Of a DNA stretch of 54,570 nt, positions 17,180 to 24,236 are shown in pieces (within the stretch, counting starts at the first letter, position 1; each line of letters starts with the position of its first letter). The notes below the pieces were generated by a model. The model was not told the origin of the DNA and made no database searches. It saw nothing but the letters and a program-made list of their open reading frames with translations. Source of the DNA: an uncultured Campylobacter sp. (GTDB taxonomy: Bacteria > Campylobacterota > Campylobacteria > Campylobacterales > Campylobacteraceae); assembly GCF_937997535.1 (NCBI RefSeq), contig NZ_CALKTT010000050.1, positions 1 through 54,570 of the forward strand, written 5' to 3'. Both the position numbers and the translations under genes were made by a program.

Positions 17180-17545
17180 ATTTTACTTTGGCGATAGAGG
17201 TGCGACGAGCGGCGCAAGAGAGCCAAATATCTACGAATCATTGAGATGAAATTTGCCGAAGCGGATCAAGAAAAGCCCTGATTTAACGATATTTGAGGCA
17301 TACTAAAATTATCGTAGATTAAGTATATGTGAGGTATATTGCGGAAAATTTTAGGAGCGAAATTTGAAAACGAGATATTATCTGTGCTTGGCTTTCATCA
17401 TAATAATATGCGCTTCCGGCATAATATTTTATTTAGCCGAAAAAATTGAAACCGATCCATATAAATGGGTATGCGATCTAGATGGCAATCTTACAGATAT
17501 ACAGCTTAAAGATAGGGCGTTAAAGTGTATGCTTAAAAAGATGCA
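17172..17545 (+). repeat. First copy of direct repeat covering a promoter, ribosome site and gene 5' end
   Basis: Matches 18361-18750. The non-coding part before the start is nearly identical between copies, differing mainly in the first 60 bases. Identity continues through the signal/anchor codons and the ETDPY(K/E)WVCDLDGNLTD segment, then fades. The copies are about 1.19 kb apart. Confidence 0.85.
17335..17340 (+). promoter_or_regulatory. -10-like box for tandem gene 1
   Basis: TATATT (in GAGGTATATTGCGG) lies 24 bases before the TTG start. The identical box recurs at 18517-18522 before tandem gene 2. Confidence 0.4.
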
Positions 17546-18344
17546 TGAAAGCGAAAACTTTTCTAAAGAAAAAATCGCTAAAAAAATAGATGATATCCGA
17601 ATGAAATATAAAAATCTTCACATCGAAGAAGATATTGAAGATCTAGAATTAAAAGATTATTTAACACGCGTCCATAGTAAATGTCATGGGGATAAACGCC
17701 CCGATGATAAATGCGAATTTTACAAGATAGATAAAAGGCTAAATTTAGATTATCTTATGGATTTGGGCTCAAAAATTTGTAGAAACGGCAAAGCGATACA
17801 AGATGCCGAGACCTATATAGATAAAGAAATTTTTAAAACCGAAGTCGTATATCCTTGGGAAGATAAGGAAAGTTTGGTTTTAGAAAACGGGGATCTAAGA
17901 TACAATCTATATTTTGCTAGCGAAAGCGACATGAATAAAGCAATAATAAATTATGGAGTTTATAAGTATAAGATAGATCTACAAGATCCAAATATAGATA
18001 TTAATAATATCGAAGCATCGCTCATAATCCCTATAAATTTATTATTTCTTAATTTATATAAACCACTTAATGGTGAAGAAAATGGAAATTTTAAAAATAA
18101 TTTGGAAGAATTTTGCATGACTTATAAAATTTATGAAAATAGCGATATAGACACTAGCCGCCCATTCAATAAAATAGCTTTCAAATATAGAGATAATTAT
18201 GCAACATATGATTTTTATATCATATTGATAGATAAGAGCTTTAAATATATCTTGGGCTACAGAAATATGCTTTTGAGTTATATGGGATATTACTACGACG
18301 AAAAAGAGAAAACAATAAAACAAATATCGAATAATGGGCGATAA
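17364..18344 (+). CDS. Anchored protein of unknown function, tandem copy 1
   Basis: 326 residues from a TTG start with TTAGGAGCG upstream. An N-terminal hydrophobic anchor (YYLCLAFIIIICASGIIFYL) is followed by a soluble, Lys/Asp/Tyr-rich exported part. Conserved with the next gene: WVCDLDGNLTDIQLKDRALK, a C-x(n)-C region (KCHGDKRPDDKCEF against RCGGNNRPDKACEF), a (V)VYPWE motif, LYKPL-type hydrophobic patches, and a closing GYYYDEK. Cys positions suggest disulfides. I know no family for it. The composition is clearly more AT-rich than flanking genes, hinting at transfer. A lipoprotein or surface antigen is possible but unproven. Confidence 0.78.
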   Translation: MKTRYYLCLAFIIIICASGIIFYLAEKIETDPYKWVCDLDGNLTDIQLKDRALKCMLKKMHESENFSKEKIAKKIDDIRMKYKNLHIEEDIEDLELKDYLTRVHSKCHGDKRPDDKCEFYKIDKRLNLDYLMDLGSKICRNGKAIQDAETYIDKEIFKTEVVYPWEDKESLVLENGDLRYNLYFASESDMNKAIINYGVYKYKIDLQDPNIDINNIEASLIIPINLLFLNLYKPLNGEENGNFKNNLEEFCMTYKIYENSDIDTSRPFNKIAFKYRDNYATYDFYIILIDKSFKYILGYRNMLLSYMGYYYDEKEKTIKQISNNGR

Positions 18345-18360
18345 ATGGAGGATATAATTA

Positions 18361-18750
18361 AATTTTACCTTCGCGGCAAGAGGTGCGACGAGCGCGCAAG
18401 AGAGCCTAATACCTACGAAGCATTGAGATGAAATTTGCCGAAGCGGATCAAGAAAAGCCCTGATTTAACGATATTTGAGGCATACTAAAATTATCGTAGA
18501 TTAAGTATATGTGAGGTATATTGCGGAAAATTTTAGGAGCGAAATTTGAAAACGAGATATTATCTGTGCTTGGTCTTCATCATAATAATATGCGCTTTGT
18601 GCGCGATACTTTCGATTATTGCGGAGTATAAATACCCAAATTCAGCCGAAAAAATTGAAACCGATCCATATGAATGGGTATGCGATCTAGATGGCAATCT
18701 TACGGATATACAGCTTAAGGATAGGGCACTAAAGTGCATGCTTAAAAAGA
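18361..18750 (+). repeat. Second copy of direct repeat covering a promoter, ribosome site and gene 5' end
   Basis: Copy of 17172-17545. It begins just after the stop of tandem gene 1, as the first copy begins just at the stop of the PepSY gene, so the duplicated unit is one whole gene plus its leader. Its -10-like TATATT is at 18517-18522. Confidence 0.85.
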
Positions 18751-19496
18751 CCTATAAATCTATAAATATTTCAGCGGAGGAATTCCGTGATATGGAAAGA
18801 AAAATAAAGAAACAATACGGTAAAGTAGATGATGAATTTTATAATTTTTATAGCGGGTTGGCGGAAAGATGCGGTGGAAATAATCGCCCAGATAAAGCTT
18901 GCGAATTTTTCATTGTAGATGACAATATAAATTTAGAATATTTTATGAGTTTGGGAGACAGGGCTTGCAATGGTAAACAAGCCGTAGCAAATTTCAAAGA
19001 TTTTGTAAATATGTCCATGCTCAAAGGCGAAGTTGTTTACCCCTGGGAAAATAATAATAGTTTAATCTTGTCGGATGGAAATTTAAAATACAAATTATAT
19101 TTTAGCGGATTAGAAAATGATAAACATGTATTTGATATGTTATTTACGGAAAAAATATTTTTAAATGAAATTAATCCTAAAATATACGACCACAAATATC
19201 CTAATGATAAAATTTTTTCTATTCCAATCGACATGCTATTTTTTGATATGTATGTAAGCCTAATAGATAAAAAATACGATAACTTTTGTAATTTATATAA
19301 CTTTAAAAAGAAAGATATAAAACCGTATAAAGCATTTTTTGAGTTAGAAGGTAGAAAATATAGTCGGTATGCTTTTTATCTAGGTATTTTTGATGAAAAT
19401 TATACATATAAATACGATATAAAAGATAATTTGCTGGGTGTGGAGCAAGGATATTATTACGATGAAAAAACCAAAGAGATAAAACGAGAGCAATAA
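18546..19496 (+). CDS. Anchored protein of unknown function, tandem copy 2
   Basis: 316 residues, TTG start with the same TTAGGAGCG ribosome site as its neighbour. The anchor continues a little longer (LCAILSIIAEYKYPNSAEKIE against SGIIFYLAEKIE). After about residue 65 it is much less like copy 1, although the Cys pairs, (V)VYPWE, the SIPIDMLF-type patch and the final GYYYDEK are kept. The function is unknown. AT-rich like copy 1. Two paralogues with the same leader suggest recent duplication followed by diversification of the exported part. Confidence 0.78.
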   Translation: MKTRYYLCLVFIIIICALCAILSIIAEYKYPNSAEKIETDPYEWVCDLDGNLTDIQLKDRALKCMLKKTYKSINISAEEFRDMERKIKKQYGKVDDEFYNFYSGLAERCGGNNRPDKACEFFIVDDNINLEYFMSLGDRACNGKQAVANFKDFVNMSMLKGEVVYPWENNNSLILSDGNLKYKLYFSGLENDKHVFDMLFTEKIFLNEINPKIYDHKYPNDKIFSIPIDMLFFDMYVSLIDKKYDNFCNLYNFKKKDIKPYKAFFELEGRKYSRYAFYLGIFDENYTYKYDIKDNLLGVEQGYYYDEKTKEIKREQ

Positions 19497-19550
19497 AATA
19501 GAATTTATAAAATTTACCCGTCGCGTCTGCTTAAAATTTCTTATTTAGCG

Positions 19551-20051
19551 CTATTTGCCTCTTGCTCCGCGAGTGATCATCAAGGACTGCTCGTAGAAAA
19601 TTAGCAGCGTTATTGAAACGCCCGTGCCGAGCGCCAGCGAGATTGAGATTGTGGCGAGGGCGTTATCGAAAAACGAGATAAGATGAGCGAGTTTATGCTG
19701 TGCGCCCGCGGCTTTGATATAAGAAAACAGCGCCAAAACCGCCTTGTAGGCGTAGATGCCTGGGATCATCGGAAGCAGCGCGGGAAAGGCGATGATCTCT
19801 GCGGGCACCTTGAGGCGCTTGGCGCAGAGCATCCCCAAAACGCCGATCAGAAACGACGCAAAAAGCGTCGCGGCGGCGATCGAAAAAATTTGGCTTTGAA
19901 TCAGCAAAAACCTGCACGAATGCGCAACCGCCGCAAGCAGCGCCGAGAAGGCGAGCGTCTTTTTAGGCGGCATGCACGCATACGCAAACCCGAGCCCCGC
20001 CGCAGCGGCAAAGCAGGCGTCCTTAAATACCAAAAGCGCTATATCAAACAT
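19551..20051 (-). CDS. Threonine/serine exporter, ThrE small membrane half
   Basis: A 166-residue membrane protein of the ThrE_2 (DUF3815) type with about five hydrophobic segments. The motif AFPALLPMIPGIYAYKAV near residues 89-106 is typical. It pairs with the upstream gene (20044-20859) that carries the other half, with an 8-base overlap of coding regions, so they are co-translated. Split ThrE pairs are common in bacteria; they export threonine/serine or small dicarboxylates. Confidence 0.88.
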   Translation of the reverse strand: MFDIALLVFKDACFAAAAGLGFAYACMPPKKTLAFSALLAAVAHSCRFLLIQSQIFSIAAATLFASFLIGVLGMLCAKRLKVPAEIIAFPALLPMIPGIYAYKAVLALFSYIKAAGAQHKLAHLISFFDNALATISISLALGTGVSITLLIFYEQSLMITRGARGK

Positions 20052-20859
20052 TTACAAGCCCCAAATTTGAGATGCTAAGCGTCAAAAAGAGCCCGATCGC
20101 GATGCAGATGATCAAAAGCCCGGTGTTCAGCCCTCTGCTGATGCCTACGAGCATATTTTCGTTTAGGATGTCAAATACCGAGTTGATTAGCCAGACGCCG
20201 GGGATCAAAAAGAGTATGCTCGATCCCACGGCGACGTCGGGCGTGGCGCTAAGCCCGTAGCGAGCGCCTAGCGAGACGATGAAGGAGACTGCGAACGAAA
20301 CCGCGATGTATTGGATTTTTAGGTTGATTTTAAGCTTGCTAAGCAGATAGCGGGCGCAAATTCCAAAAGCCGTAGCCGCAAACACTAACGCCATCGCGCC
20401 GCCATCGCCGCCGAAAAGCTCACAGAACGCGGCATTTGCGACGCTGAGCAAAACGAACGTTTTGGCGAAGCTTTTCTTTTGCGAGGCTAAAATTTCTGCA
20501 AATGCGGCTTTGGCGCGCGCAAAAGGGATTTTTTCATCGTAAATTTCCCAGCTAAGCGCGCTTAGCTCCGAGATCAGATCAAAGCTGATCCGCGCCGCAG
20601 CGCCCGTTTTAACGTAGGTGCGGCGGATGGAGTTGTCCGCGGGGTCCATCACGCTGATGATGAAGTGGCGCACGAAGATCATCAGGCTCGCCTCATAGTC
20701 GTAAGCGTCCGCTATCCTGCGCACGCAGCGCTCGATGCGCGCGGTGTAAGTGCCGATACTAAGCATCTTGGCGGTGTATTCGCTAAGAAAATTGGTAAGC
20801 TCTTGGATCTGCGGCCTCGCCACTTCTGCTTCTTTTGCTGCCGCTATTTCTGTTGTCAT
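20044..20859 (-). CDS. Threonine/serine exporter, ThrE N-terminal half (DUF1212)
   Basis: 271 residues from the ATG at 20859, chosen because GGAGG lies 6 bases upstream; a GTG at 20871 is in frame but lies within that site. Motifs include MLSIGTYTARIERCVRRIA near the start and VGSSILFLIPGVWLINSVFDIL near residues 214-235, both characteristic of DUF1212/ThrE. About five membrane segments form the C-terminal half. It acts with the product of 19551-20051. Confidence 0.88.
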   Translation of the reverse strand: MTTEIAAAKEAEVARPQIQELTNFLSEYTAKMLSIGTYTARIERCVRRIADAYDYEASLMIFVRHFIISVMDPADNSIRRTYVKTGAAARISFDLISELSALSWEIYDEKIPFARAKAAFAEILASQKKSFAKTFVLLSVANAAFCELFGGDGGAMALVFAATAFGICARYLLSKLKINLKIQYIAVSFAVSFIVSLGARYGLSATPDVAVGSSILFLIPGVWLINSVFDILNENMLVGISRGLNTGLLIICIAIGLFLTLSISNLGLVNV

Positions 20860-20884
20860 TATTTCCTCCACTACCCTTGTAATC

Positions 20885-21361
20885 TCAATATCGTTTTGCG
20901 CTGTTTTCGTCGTTTTTACTTCTACGACGCTCGTTGTAGCTTCCTGTTTTTGCGGCGCCCGCCATCGTTTTTGATGTCGCTATGATGTCCGCCGTCGCGG
21001 AATTTTTATTTTTAAAATTTAATGCAGCGACTCCCGTGGCGGAATTTTCTCTATCTAAATTTGATGCGGCGACAATACCTGCGGCGGTAAAGCTTTGGTT
21101 GCTTAAATTTTGATCATTCAAATTTAACGTCACTTTGGAATTTACGTCATTCAAATTTAACGCCGAGATTAAATTCTTGCCGCTAGAATTTCTTGTCGCA
21201 GCAGCGGAGCCTTCATCGCCCAAATTTGAAGCGGCGCAATTCTGCTCTTTTAAAGAATTTTGCTCATCTAAATTTAAATCGCAGCCTGAATTCTGTCCGC
21301 TTAAATTTAAACTTTCTGCGTCCTCGCAATATCCACTAAATTTAGAATTTTCCCTGCCCAT
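20885..21361 (-). CDS. Low-complexity open frame between envC-like gene and thrE (doubtful gene)
   Basis: A 158-codon frame with GAGGTGAAG 6 bases before its ATG, beginning 4 bases after the envC-like stop. The product is almost entirely Asn/Ser/Leu/Ala repeats (LNL, QNS, NLND units) from spaced AAATTT/AAATTC words. It has no domain, signal or membrane segment. It may be a translated spacer rather than a functional gene. It belongs to the same class of blocks found inside trmB, rluD and folC. Confidence 0.35.
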   Translation of the reverse strand: MGRENSKFSGYCEDAESLNLSGQNSGCDLNLDEQNSLKEQNCAASNLGDEGSAAATRNSSGKNLISALNLNDVNSKVTLNLNDQNLSNQSFTAAGIVAASNLDRENSATGVAALNFKNKNSATADIIATSKTMAGAAKTGSYNERRRSKNDENSAKRY

Positions 21362-21365
21362 GGCT

Positions 21366-22748
21366 TCACCTCAGACTTATGAGATCGAGCGGGTTGATGT
21401 GGTAGTTCTGCTGCGTCACCTCAAAGGTCAGATCCGAGCCGATGCGCCCGATGATGTAGCCCTTTTTGACGTTGGAGCCGACGCGCACGGTAGGCGGGAT
21501 CTGATTTAGATGCGCGTAGATCGTGTGGATGCCACCGCTGTGCTCTAGGATCACGACCTTATTGAGCACGGCGGTTTCTTTAGCAAAGACCACCTTGCCC
21601 GGTAGCACCGCTTTAACCTGCGTGTCGCCGCTGTTTGAGCCCAGAACGATATTTTCGTTGAAAAGCTTGATATTATATACGGGATCGTTGTAATTGCCGA
21701 ATTTTCGCTTCAAATACGCGCCGCTTAAAGGCGCTGCGGTTTTGGCTCCGCTGTATTTTTTAACGCGCGAGGACTGATAGCTCGAGCCGTACTGCTTGAC
21801 CTTTTGGTTGATCTTGCTTACGCGCTCATCCGCTGGCTCGCTCACTTCTGGCTCGGGCTCGCTAGGAGGCGCAGGCTCGGGCTTGCCAGCTTTTTTGGCA
21901 GCCGCTTTTGCTTTGGCGTACTCTTTTTCGCGTGCCTGGCGCTCCTTTTGCTTCTGCGCTTCAAGCTTTGCTTGGCGCGCCGCTTCCTCCTTCTGCGCTT
22001 TGGCTTTTTCCTCGGCGTCGTCGATGATCCTAAGCTCCTGCAGGGTCTTAGATATGGCGTCTTGCTCGTCGTTTATCTTCTCCAGTCTCGCGATGTAGTC
22101 CTCTTTGTCCTTTTTCATCTGCGCGAGCTTCTCTTTTTGCGTGGTTTGCTTGGCGTTAAGATCGGTTTTTTTCTTGTCATAGCCCGCCATGCTCGCCTGG
22201 ATCGATTTGATCTTTTTGTTCTGCTCGTTGATAAAATTTTGATTATTTTCGTAGTCTTTGATCAGCCCTTTCAGCTCGTCGTTCATAACGACGCCGAGCC
22301 CCTCCAAAATTTCGCTAGCTACGATAGAATCGGGCGTGGTGGTGGAATTTACGTCGGTGATGAGATCAAATGATAACTCTTGCGAGATCACGCTTATGAT
22401 CTTGCTCTCCAGTTCGCTTTGCACGCTAAGAAGAGTGGCATTTTGGCTATTTAGCTTCTCAAGCTCCTGCGCTTCGGCGGCGTATTGATCCTTTAGACCT
22501 TCGATCGTTTCGCTTAGCTGTTTGATCTCACCCTCGCGCTTTTTAAAGCCCTCCTGCTCCTTTACGATAAGGCCAGCGATCTCGTCGATCTTTTGCGAGA
22601 GCTGCATCCCCTCCTTTTGCGAGCTTTTAAGTTCTTGACTAGCTTTGGCGATCTTATCTTTCGTGCTTTGTCCCTTTGCGGGCGCAGCATAAGTAAGAGC
22701 CGCGGCAAGCCCCAGCGCAAGAAGCGGCGCTAAAAAAGCCCTTTTCAT
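21366..22748 (-). CDS. EnvC-like murein hydrolase activator (degenerate LytM domain)
   Basis: 460 residues: signal peptide (about 1-23), a long coiled coil (about 30-245) including an EEKAKAQKEEAARQAKLEAQ charged stretch, a Pro/Glu linker, and a C-terminal LytM/M23 domain (about 345-460). The metal-binding His are not intact: the expected HxxxD position reads LGSNSGDTQVKA and the HxH-type motif reads LTFEV. It is thus probably an activator of a separate amidase, as EnvC is, not a peptidase. Its ATG overlaps the ftsX stop by 4 bases, and ftsEX plus EnvC form one functional complex. The amidase AmiA at 31176-32978 is a likely partner. Confidence 0.88.
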   Translation of the reverse strand: MKRAFLAPLLALGLAAALTYAAPAKGQSTKDKIAKASQELKSSQKEGMQLSQKIDEIAGLIVKEQEGFKKREGEIKQLSETIEGLKDQYAAEAQELEKLNSQNATLLSVQSELESKIISVISQELSFDLITDVNSTTTPDSIVASEILEGLGVVMNDELKGLIKDYENNQNFINEQNKKIKSIQASMAGYDKKKTDLNAKQTTQKEKLAQMKKDKEDYIARLEKINDEQDAISKTLQELRIIDDAEEKAKAQKEEAARQAKLEAQKQKERQAREKEYAKAKAAAKKAGKPEPAPPSEPEPEVSEPADERVSKINQKVKQYGSSYQSSRVKKYSGAKTAAPLSGAYLKRKFGNYNDPVYNIKLFNENIVLGSNSGDTQVKAVLPGKVVFAKETAVLNKVVILEHSGGIHTIYAHLNQIPPTVRVGSNVKKGYIIGRIGSDLTFEVTQQNYHINPLDLISLR

Positions 22749-23560
22749 GCTCGTTTATTTCCGATTTGCAGCATCACAAAACTTACCGCGATGATAGATA
22801 GCGCCAAGGCGACACCCAAAAGAATCAGCGCGTCGTAAGGCAGCACTATGGCGGTGCGCAGATCGCCGATACCCTTAAGCGTGGTCGAAAACACTTCCCA
22901 ACCCGGAAGCGCAATGTAGAAGCAGGTCACGATCAGCGTGGCGATGAAAGAGTCGATTATCGCCATTCGGTAGAGCTTGCCGCTTTTTATGAGAAACGAC
23001 GCGCCGAAAAGCTCCATGATCTCGATACGCTCTTTGTGTTCGTAAACCCAGATACGCATCTGGCGGTGAATTAACATCACGCCTAAAAGCACGATAAGAA
23101 ACGCAAAGCCGTAAACGAGGCTTTTGATAAGCAGTAAAATTTTAAAAATTTCATCGTGGGTCTTTTTAAAAATTTCAACCCGCGTGAGCGAGCCTATGGA
23201 TTTTAGATCCTGCTCGATCTTGGCAAGCTGCGCTGCGTCGGGGAAGCTTTCGAGCTTTACGCTATAAAATTTAGGCAAATTTTTACTCAGCTCGGCAAAG
23301 GCATTTTGTGAAATTTTACCCTTCAGACGCTCGGTAATGCCCGCGGTCGAAATTTCGCTAATTGAGCTGATTTTAGGCACCGCTTTTTGCGCGTCTTGCA
23401 GACTGAGCGGAGTTTTGGAGACTAGCACGATGTTGTATTCGTTTTGGATCGAGCGCTCGTAGCTTTTGGTTAGGTTACTCATAAAAATTCCAAACTGCAC
23501 TGAAAAAAGCAGCGCGACGAGCGAAAAGATCACGCCGAAATGGGTTTTAATCGATTTCAT
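22745..23560 (-). CDS. ftsX: Cell division protein FtsX
   Basis: A 271-residue FtsX-type membrane protein with a short cytoplasmic start, membrane segment near residues 9-28, a periplasmic region (about 30-140) that would touch EnvC, then three segments near 145-165, 195-215 and 235-260. It pairs with the FtsE ATPase; the coding regions overlap by 14 bases. The complex links ATP hydrolysis at the division site to activation of septal amidases. Confidence 0.9.
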   Translation of the reverse strand: MKSIKTHFGVIFSLVALLFSVQFGIFMSNLTKSYERSIQNEYNIVLVSKTPLSLQDAQKAVPKISSISEISTAGITERLKGKISQNAFAELSKNLPKFYSVKLESFPDAAQLAKIEQDLKSIGSLTRVEIFKKTHDEIFKILLLIKSLVYGFAFLIVLLGVMLIHRQMRIWVYEHKERIEIMELFGASFLIKSGKLYRMAIIDSFIATLIVTCFYIALPGWEVFSTTLKGIGDLRTAIVLPYDALILLGVALALSIIAVSFVMLQIGNKRA

Positions 23561-24236
23561 TTACTTTAGCGTCCTTAATCTCAAAATGTCGGTGCCTAAA
23601 ACGCAGCGTGGCGGGCATTTTGTGCGTCACGATAACGACGCAAGCGTTCCACGACTCGCACGCCGAGCGCAGTAAATTCCAAATAATGGCGCTGGAGTAG
23701 TCGTCCAAATTTCCCGTAGGCTCGTCGCACAGCAGTAGACGCGGATTATGCGCCATCGCACGCGCCAAAGCCACGCGCTGCTGCTCGCCGCCGCTAAGTT
23801 CGAGCGGATACTTGCCCATCTTATGCCCGAGCTCGACGTGGCGCAGTAACTTTTTGGCTTGGTCTTGGCAGACCTGCTGATTGTAGCCCATTATCATTAA
23901 CGGAAGCATTATGTTGCGCTCGATCGTCCATTCGTTGATCAGGCGGTAGTTTTGAAAGATAATGCCGATACGCTGGCGCAGGGTGCGCAGATCGGAGTTC
24001 GTGATGCCCTTTAGATCGCACAGGCAGACGTTCAGCTCGCCGCCGATGATGTCGATGCCGCCGTAGAAGGACTTAAGCAGCGTGGATTTGCCGCTGCCGC
24101 TCTTGCCCGTGATGATGACGAAGTCCTTCGCGCCGATGCCGAAACTCGCGTCTTGGATGACCGCGCCCGCCTTTTCGTAGCCCAGCGTGAGGCCCGCTGC
24201 GGTGATGATGTTGTAATCGTCCGTTATCTCTGCCAT
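23547..24236 (-). CDS. ftsE: Cell division ATP-binding protein FtsE
   Basis: An ABC ATPase of 229 residues from the ATG at 24236 (MAEITDDYN). The frame stays open further upstream through trmB, but that part is a shadow. Walker A GKSGSGKST (about 43-51), Q-loop IGIIFQNYRLI, signature LSGGEQQRVALARA, Walker B LLLCDEPTGNLD, and switch His in VIVTHK are all intact. It powers FtsX in septal peptidoglycan hydrolysis. Its start overlaps the trmB end by 13 bases. Confidence 0.93.
   Translation of the reverse strand: MAEITDDYNIITAAGLTLGYEKAGAVIQDASFGIGAKDFVIITGKSGSGKSTLLKSFYGGIDIIGGELNVCLCDLKGITNSDLRTLRQRIGIIFQNYRLINEWTIERNIMLPLMIMGYNQQVCQDQAKKLLRHVELGHKMGKYPLELSGGEQQRVALARAMAHNPRLLLCDEPTGNLDDYSSAIIWNLLRSACESWNACVVIVTHKMPATLRFRHRHFEIKDAKVNEID

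Noticed and set aside
22000..22400. Long opposite-strand frames over the envC-like coiled coil
   Set aside because: Shadows of a repetitive Lys/Glu-rich coding strand; Leu/Phe-rich translations with no support.
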